NCBI GenBank assembly: GCA_964550025.1
Contig: CAZJYI010000278.1
Location: 1-9,351 of the forward strand
Origin: CAZJYI01 sp964550025
Lineage (GTDB): Bacteria > Verrucomicrobiota > Kiritimatiellia > UBA8416 > CAYOBW01
DNA: 9,351 nt
Direction of reading: 5' to 3'
Position numbers and translations under genes: made by a program. This document shows, one piece after another, positions 4,463 through 9,351 of the stretch. The notes under the pieces were generated by a model that was not told the origin of the DNA, made no database searches, and worked only from the letters and a program-made list of their open reading frames with translations. Position 1 is the stretch's first letter; each line of letters begins with the position of its first letter.

Positions 4463-4478
4463 TGGCACGGTCCGTGCT
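4463..4478 (+). promoter_or_regulatory. Candidate sigma-54 (-24/-12) promoter of glnN
   Basis: TGGCACGGTCCGTGCT has the invariant GG (4464-4465) and GC (4476-4477) separated by exactly 10 bases, and a perfect TGGCACG -24 box; the -12 box GTGCT differs from TTGCT by one base. Transcription would begin near 4489, giving a leader of about 147 nt before the ATG at 4636. Sigma-54 control is classic for nitrogen-assimilation genes, which supports the assignment. Confidence 0.6.
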
Positions 4479-4635
4479 GCTTCCGCTGCCGACTTCGTTG
4501 AGGTGGAGTTCGTATGTCTCACGCTACCATACCGGTGGTCGTCTGCCCCGGGCACCAGGGCTCACGGCTGTGCGTGGAGATAACTGGAGGGGTGTTCGCG
4601 GAACAGTAGCCCATGCAGAGAAACGGAACGGAATC

Positions 4636-6729
4636 ATGACACAGAATAGCATCAGTTCCATCGAAAGCTCGTTCGGAGAAGACACGTTCAGCATCCGGAC
4701 AATGAAGAACTACCTGTCGGAATCGGCGTACGAATCGCTGAGCGCAACCATTCGCGAGGGAAAGAGCCTGGATCCCACCATTGCCGACGAAGTCGCGGAC
4801 GCGATGAAGATCTGGGCCATGGAGAGAGGCGCTACGCATTTCACCCACTGGTTCCAGCCGCTCACGGGTGCGACGGCGGAGAAGCATGACTCGTTCCTGA
4901 TGCCTGACCGGGAGGGTGGGGCCATCTCGCGCTTCTCCGGCAAAGAGCTGATACAGGGCGAACCGGACGCGTCGAGCTTCCCGTCGGGCGGTTTGCGCGC
5001 CACCTTCGAGGCACGCGGCTACACCGCCTGGGACCCGACAAGCCCCGCGTTTCTCCGCAGCCAGCCCAACGGAGCCACCCTGTGCATCCCGACAGTTTTC
5101 TGTGGATACCACGGCGAAGCGCTCGACAAGAAGACGCCCTTGCTGCGGTCGATGAAGGCGCTCTCCGACCAGGTATGCCGCCTCGGCAAACTCTTCGGAA
5201 TCGAGCCGAACGGACACCGCGCGTATGCCACCCTGGGCCCGGAGCAGGAGTACTTCCTGGTGGACCGCCAGTTCTACGACGAGCGGCTCGACCTCCTGCA
5301 GACGGGACGCACGCTCTTCGGGAGGAAGCCCGCCAAGCACCAGCAACTCGACGACCACTACTTCGGCGCCATCAAGAGCCGTGTCATGGCGTTTATGAAC
5401 GACCTGGACACCGCGCTCTGGCGTCTCGGAGTGCCGGCCAAGACCCGGCATAACGAGGTCTGTCCCGCCCAGTTCGAGATCGCGCCGGTCTTCGAGGAGC
5501 TCAACCTGGCCGTCGACCACAACATGATCACCATGATCGTCCTCGAGGAGGTCGCGCAGAAGCACGGATTCGTGTGCCTGACGCACGAGAAGCCGTTCGC
5601 GGGCGTCAACGGCTCGGGCAAGCACAACAACTGGGCCGTCGCGGGTCCGGACGGCAAGAACTGGCTGACGCCGGGTGACAATCCCCACGAGAACGCCAAG
5701 TTCCTCACCATGATCTGCGCCCTGGTCAGGGCCGTCGACACCCATGCGTCGCTGCTGCGGGCGTCGGTGGCTTCCGCGGGCAACGATCACCGTCTTGGAG
5801 CGAACGAGGCTCCCCCTGCGATCATTTCGATCTTCCTCGGGGAACAGCTTTTCGACGTTATCGAGCAGATCGAGGCCGGTGGCGCGGAGCGCTCGAAGGA
5901 CGGCGGAACGATCGAGATCGGTGTCTCGTCGCTTCCGCTGCTCCCGCGCGATGCCACCGACCGCAACCGTACGTCGCCTTTCGCTTTCACGGGCAACAAG
6001 TTCGAGTTCCGCGCCGCGGGATCGAGCGCGAGCTGCGCCGGCCCCAACGTGGTCCTCAACACGATCGTGGCGGAGACTCTGGACGTGTTCTGCACGCAGC
6101 TCGAAGACGCCGTTGCCGGCGGTCAGGAGTTCACGGAAGCGTTGCAGGGATTGCTCCAGCAGACCGTGAAGGAGCACAAGCGCATCCTTTTCAACGGGGA
6201 CAACTACACCGTGGAGTGGCAGCAGGAAGCCGAGGCAAGGGGACTTCCCAACCTCAAGAACACTCCCGAGGCGCTGGAGGCACTGATCGCTCCGGGATCG
6301 GTTGCACTGTTCGAGAAGTACGGTGTACTCTCCGCCCGTGAGCTGCAGTCCCGCCACGAGGTGTACAGCGAGGGCTATCACCAGGCGGTTGAGATCGAGG
6401 CGAACTGTGCCACCCAGATGGCGCAGACGCTGATCGCCCCCGCGGCTGTGGCCTACCAGGGAGAGTTGGCGACGACCCTGCGCGACCTGGAAGCCATCGG
6501 CGCTGGAGAATCGCCGGAGCTGCGCAGGCTTTTGGCCAGGGTGAGTAGTGAAACGGAGAAGCTCCTGGCGACGCTCCGCGAGCTCAGCGCCCTGTCGGTC
6601 GAGGACCGGCCGCTCGTGGCGTTGAGCACGATGGAGACGCTGCGCGAAGCGGCGGACGAGCTGGAGGGGCTGCTGCCCGCGGACATGTGGCCGCTGCCGT
6701 CGTATGCCGAGATGATGTTTGTGATGTAA
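4636..6729 (+). CDS. glnN: Glutamine synthetase type III
   Basis: 697 residues, normal for GSIII (about 700; GSI and GSII are far shorter). It joins ammonia to glutamate using ATP, in the cytoplasm, as a large homo-oligomer. The N-terminal GSIII-specific part covers about 1-190 (HFTHWFQPLTG at 68-78). Catalytic-core blocks follow: GPEQEYFLVD (201-210), RHNEVCPAQFEIAPVFE (271-287), GVNGSGKHNNW (323-333), GNDHRLGANEAPPA (382-395) and NRTSPFAFTGNKFEFR (444-459). A C-terminal helical region specific to GSIII runs from about 480. ATG 4636 is chosen because homology-like sequence starts there; an in-frame TTG at 4462 would put 58 unrelated residues in front and overlap the sigma-54 element. It is followed after 15 bp by gltB, the partner enzyme. 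No key block is missing. Confidence 0.97.
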   Translation: MTQNSISSIESSFGEDTFSIRTMKNYLSESAYESLSATIREGKSLDPTIADEVADAMKIWAMERGATHFTHWFQPLTGATAEKHDSFLMPDREGGAISRFSGKELIQGEPDASSFPSGGLRATFEARGYTAWDPTSPAFLRSQPNGATLCIPTVFCGYHGEALDKKTPLLRSMKALSDQVCRLGKLFGIEPNGHRAYATLGPEQEYFLVDRQFYDERLDLLQTGRTLFGRKPAKHQQLDDHYFGAIKSRVMAFMNDLDTALWRLGVPAKTRHNEVCPAQFEIAPVFEELNLAVDHNMITMIVLEEVAQKHGFVCLTHEKPFAGVNGSGKHNNWAVAGPDGKNWLTPGDNPHENAKFLTMICALVRAVDTHASLLRASVASAGNDHRLGANEAPPAIISIFLGEQLFDVIEQIEAGGAERSKDGGTIEIGVSSLPLLPRDATDRNRTSPFAFTGNKFEFRAAGSSASCAGPNVVLNTIVAETLDVFCTQLEDAVAGGQEFTEALQGLLQQTVKEHKRILFNGDNYTVEWQQEAEARGLPNLKNTPEALEALIAPGSVALFEKYGVLSARELQSRHEVYSEGYHQAVEIEANCATQMAQTLIAPAAVAYQGELATTLRDLEAIGAGESPELRRLLARVSSETEKLLATLRELSALSVEDRPLVALSTMETLREAADELEGLLPADMWPLPSYAEMMFVM

Positions 6730-6744
6730 GGAAGCGGAAGCGTC

Positions 6745-9351
6745 ATGCAAGGTTTTCGCACGTGCGGGCTGTATTCACCGACATACGAACATGATGCGTG
6801 CGGGGTTGGCTTCGTTGCGAACATCAACGGGCAGGCCTCGCACGCGATTGTCGGCAAAGGCATGGAGGTTCTCCAGAACCTGCTCCACCGCGGGGCAACG
6901 GGGGCCGACGCGCAGACCGGCGACGGGGCCGGTCTGCTCATGCAGCTTCCCGACGCCTTCCTGCGTGAGGAATGCGCCGGGCTCGGTGTGGCGCTGCCTG
7001 ATGCCGGGGCCTACGGCGTGGGAATGGTGTTCCTGCCGACCGCCGATGCCGCCCGGAAGCGGTGTGTCCAAGTCGTTGAAGAGGCGGTTTCCGGGGAGGG
7101 GCTGGAGCTCCTGGGCTGGCGGCCTGTGCCCGGCGAGCCCGGTGTCCTCGGCGACCAGGCGCGTGCTCGCATGCCCGTCGTCATGCAGTGCTTCGTCTCC
7201 GCCCCCGATGTCGGCGGCGATGCGCTCGAACGAAAGCTGTACGTCCTCCGCAAACAGGTGCAGAACAACGCGGCGGCCGTCATCTCGGAGGACGACATCT
7301 TCTATGTCTGCAGCTTCTCGAGCCGCACGATCGTCTACAAGGGGCAGATGACGGCAACCCAGGTGCCGGCGTTCTATGCCGACCTGCGTGACAGCCGCGT
7401 CGAGAGTGCCATCGCCGTGGTGCACCAGCGCTACAGCACCAACACCTTCCCTTCCTGGGAACTGGCCCAGCCGTTCCGAGTGCTCGCGCACAACGGCGAG
7501 ATCAACACGCTGCGCGGCAACGTCAACTGGTTCGGATCGCGCGAGGGCAACATGGCGTCCGAGCTGTTTGGCGACGACATCAAGAAGATCATCCCCGTCA
7601 TCGAGCCCGGGGGGAGCGATTCGGCCTGCCTGGACAACGCGCTGGAGGTGCTGGTTTCCGCCGGGCGATCGATCGAGCATGCGATGACCATGCTGGTCCC
7701 GCAGGCCTGGGGAGAAAAGTACCCCATGGGGCCCGATCTGCGGGGCTTTTTCGAATACCACGCCGGGATCATGGAGCCGTGGGACGGGCCGGCAGCGCTC
7801 GCGTTCACCGATGGGCGTTTCGTGGGTGGCGCCCTGGACCGCAACGGCCTGCGCCCTGCGCGCTACACCATTACGAAAGACGGTTTCATCGTCTTTGCCT
7901 CGGAGACCGGCGTCCTGGATCTGCCGGCCGCGGACGTCAAGGAAAAGGGGGCGTTGCGCCCGGGGCAGATGATCCTGATTGATACGCAGAAGCATCACGT
8001 TCTCACGGACTACGAGATCAAGATGCGGCTTGCGCGGCGCCGTCCGTACCGCCGTTGGGTTGAAGAGAACAAGCTCACTATTCACGGGTTCTTCTCCGCC
8101 GTGTCCCCCGTTCGGCCGGATACGGACACGCTCCTGCGCCGGCAGCGGCTGTTCGGTTACAGCCGCGAAGACCTGCGCGTGCTGCTCGATCCCATGGCGT
8201 CGACCGGGCACGAGCCCGTCGGGTCCATGGGCACGGACGAGCCGCTGGCCGTCCTCTCGGAACGGCCGCAACTGCTGTACTGGTATTTCAAGCAGATGTT
8301 CGCCCAGGTCACCAACCCTCCCATCGACCCGATCCGCGAGGAGCTGGTGATGTCCCTCATGACCTTCCTGGGCAACACGGACCAGATCCTCACGGAGCTT
8401 CCCCAACACGCGCGGTTGCTCAAGTTGCGGCACCCGATCCTGTCCAACGAGGATGTCCAGCGCATCCGCGGTCTGCACCTCACGGATTTCGAGAACCGCA
8501 CGCTGGCGATCGGTTTCCCGGCAGGCGGAGGCGGAAGAGAGCTCGAGATGGCCCTCGAACGGCTGTGTGTCAGGGCGCGCAATGCTGTGTCGTCGGGCGT
8601 ACGCCTGATCATACTGAGCGACCGCGACCTGCCGGAGGGCGAGGCGGCCATTCCCGCGTTATTGGCCGTGGCCGCCGTGAATCAACGCCTCGTGCGGGAG
8701 GGGTTGCGCACGAGTGCCGGCCTGATCCTGGAGACGTGCGAGGCGCGCGAGGTGATGCACATGGCCGTTCTGCTTGGCTACGGTGCGTCGGCCGTGAATC
8801 CATGCCTGGCGTTCGAGACCATCGCGGACATGGCTCTACGCGGGGATCTGACCGGTGACATCAGCGTGGCCAAGGCCGTCGAGAACTACACGAAGGCCTG
8901 CTGCAAAGGGCTGCTCAAGATCATGTCCAAGATGGGGATCTCGACGCTGCGGAGCTACCGCAACGCCCAGGTGTTCCAGTCCGTCGGACTCAACAGTGAG
9001 GTTGTGGATCGCTACTTCCCGGGGACCGGTTGCCAGGTCGAAGGTGTCGGCCTGGAGGGAATCGCCCGCGAGGCCAACGCGCGCTATGCCGCTGCGCACG
9101 AGCCGGAAGCCGCGGTCGGCAGTGTTCTCGATGGCGGCGGCCACTACCACTTGGTGCGCGACGGCGAAAGGCATCTCTGGACGGCGGACTCCATTGGTTG
9201 CCTCCAGCAGGCGACGCGCCGCAATGACTATGAGCTGTATCGCAAGTATGCGGCGCTCATCAACGATCAGGCCATGCAACAGAGTACGCTGCGGGGGCTG
9301 TTCCGCCTCAAGCAAAGGGACCCCGTGCCGCTGGAAGAGGTCGAGCCGGCA
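6745..9351 (+). CDS. gltB: Glutamate synthase large (alpha) subunit, N-terminal part, runs off the right edge
   Basis: 869 codons without a stop; the full protein should be about 1,500 residues. It transfers the amide nitrogen of glutamine to 2-oxoglutarate, making two glutamates. The start at 6745 is set by GGAAG (6736-6740) and by a normal 18-residue propeptide before the nucleophile Cys19 (HDACGVGF), exposed after cleavage. The class II glutaminase domain spans about 19-425, with HQRYSTNTFPSW (227-238), HNGEINTLRGN (249-259) and DRNGLRPARY (365-374). The central linker domain covers about 465-780 (LFGYSREDL 469-477, SMGTDEPLAVLS 494-505, NPPIDPIREELVMS 524-537). The FMN and iron-sulfur synthase domain and the C-terminal beta-helix lie beyond the window. 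Close spacing to glnN implies one transcript; whether gltD follows cannot be seen. Confidence 0.97.
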   Translation, partial: MQGFRTCGLYSPTYEHDACGVGFVANINGQASHAIVGKGMEVLQNLLHRGATGADAQTGDGAGLLMQLPDAFLREECAGLGVALPDAGAYGVGMVFLPTADAARKRCVQVVEEAVSGEGLELLGWRPVPGEPGVLGDQARARMPVVMQCFVSAPDVGGDALERKLYVLRKQVQNNAAAVISEDDIFYVCSFSSRTIVYKGQMTATQVPAFYADLRDSRVESAIAVVHQRYSTNTFPSWELAQPFRVLAHNGEINTLRGNVNWFGSREGNMASELFGDDIKKIIPVIEPGGSDSACLDNALEVLVSAGRSIEHAMTMLVPQAWGEKYPMGPDLRGFFEYHAGIMEPWDGPAALAFTDGRFVGGALDRNGLRPARYTITKDGFIVFASETGVLDLPAADVKEKGALRPGQMILIDTQKHHVLTDYEIKMRLARRRPYRRWVEENKLTIHGFFSAVSPVRPDTDTLLRRQRLFGYSREDLRVLLDPMASTGHEPVGSMGTDEPLAVLSERPQLLYWYFKQMFAQVTNPPIDPIREELVMSLMTFLGNTDQILTELPQHARLLKLRHPILSNEDVQRIRGLHLTDFENRTLAIGFPAGGGGRELEMALERLCVRARNAVSSGVRLIILSDRDLPEGEAAIPALLAVAAVNQRLVREGLRTSAGLILETCEAREVMHMAVLLGYGASAVNPCLAFETIADMALRGDLTGDISVAKAVENYTKACCKGLLKIMSKMGISTLRSYRNAQVFQSVGLNSEVVDRYFPGTGCQVEGVGLEGIAREANARYAAAHEPEAAVGSVLDGGGHYHLVRDGERHLWTADSIGCLQQATRRNDYELYRKYAALINDQAMQQSTLRGLFRLKQRDPVPLEEVEPA

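Noticed and set aside
4462..4635. TTG 4462 as the start of glutamine synthetase (58 extra residues)
   Set aside because: The extension has no family similarity, overlaps the sigma-54-type element and has no ribosome site; ATG 4636 gives a normal GSIII length.
4519..6750. Long minus-strand open frame (743 codons) opposite glnN
   Set aside because: It is the antisense shadow of a highly conserved GC-rich gene; its translation is rich in Arg, Leu and Val repeats with no recognisable motif. The 567-codon minus-strand frame opposite gltB (6775-8478) is rejected for the same reason.

Overview
The window looks like chromosomal DNA of a GC-rich bacterium. Two well-conserved core genes at the right end, a type III glutamine synthetase (GlnN) and the N-terminal two thirds of a glutamate synthase large subunit (GltB), show that it is bacterial. 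GlnN-type enzymes are spread over several phyla (Bacteroidota, Cyanobacteria, Firmicutes, the Verrucomicrobiota/Kiritimatiellota/Planctomycetota group). I lean towards the last group from general impression only and cannot place the organism from this window.

Layout. (1) 3-944: a tyrosine recombinase entering from the left edge, with several altered catalytic positions and a 39-bp tandem repeat in its 3' part. (2) 945-1197: a gene-free spacer with an attI-like or degenerate attC-like hairpin. (3) 1198-3501: a run of small unrelated genes, each followed by a folded recombination site. These are a two-helix membrane protein with a PH-like domain, a VapBC toxin-antitoxin pair, a small membrane protein and a lipoprotein. 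(4) 3502-4310: a small charged hypothetical gene and then a cluster of strong inverted repeats. (5) 4311-4635: the regulatory region of glnN, with two dyad sites and a sigma-54-type promoter. (6) 4636-9351: glnN and gltB, 15 bp apart, very probably one nitrogen-assimilation operon (the GS-GOGAT cycle).

The main discovery is that region 3 is an integron-type gene-cassette array. Three sites (1598-1660, 2244-2301, 2599-2679) have attC architecture: an R'' box ending in AAC, a spacer, imperfectly paired arms with an extrahelical base, a spacer, and an R' box starting with GTT. In each case the R'' box is the exact reverse complement (8, 8 and 9 bases) of the GTT box at the start of the SAME cassette, not of the GTT box in the same site. 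That is the pattern left when circular cassettes are inserted by cutting between G and TT. A fourth site (about 3416-3501) is degenerate. The adjacent recombinase lacks the extra domain that defines IntI integrases and several catalytic residues. The array is therefore best described as a cluster of attC sites next to a non-IntI, perhaps inactive, tyrosine recombinase. A real IntI, if there is one, lies outside the window.
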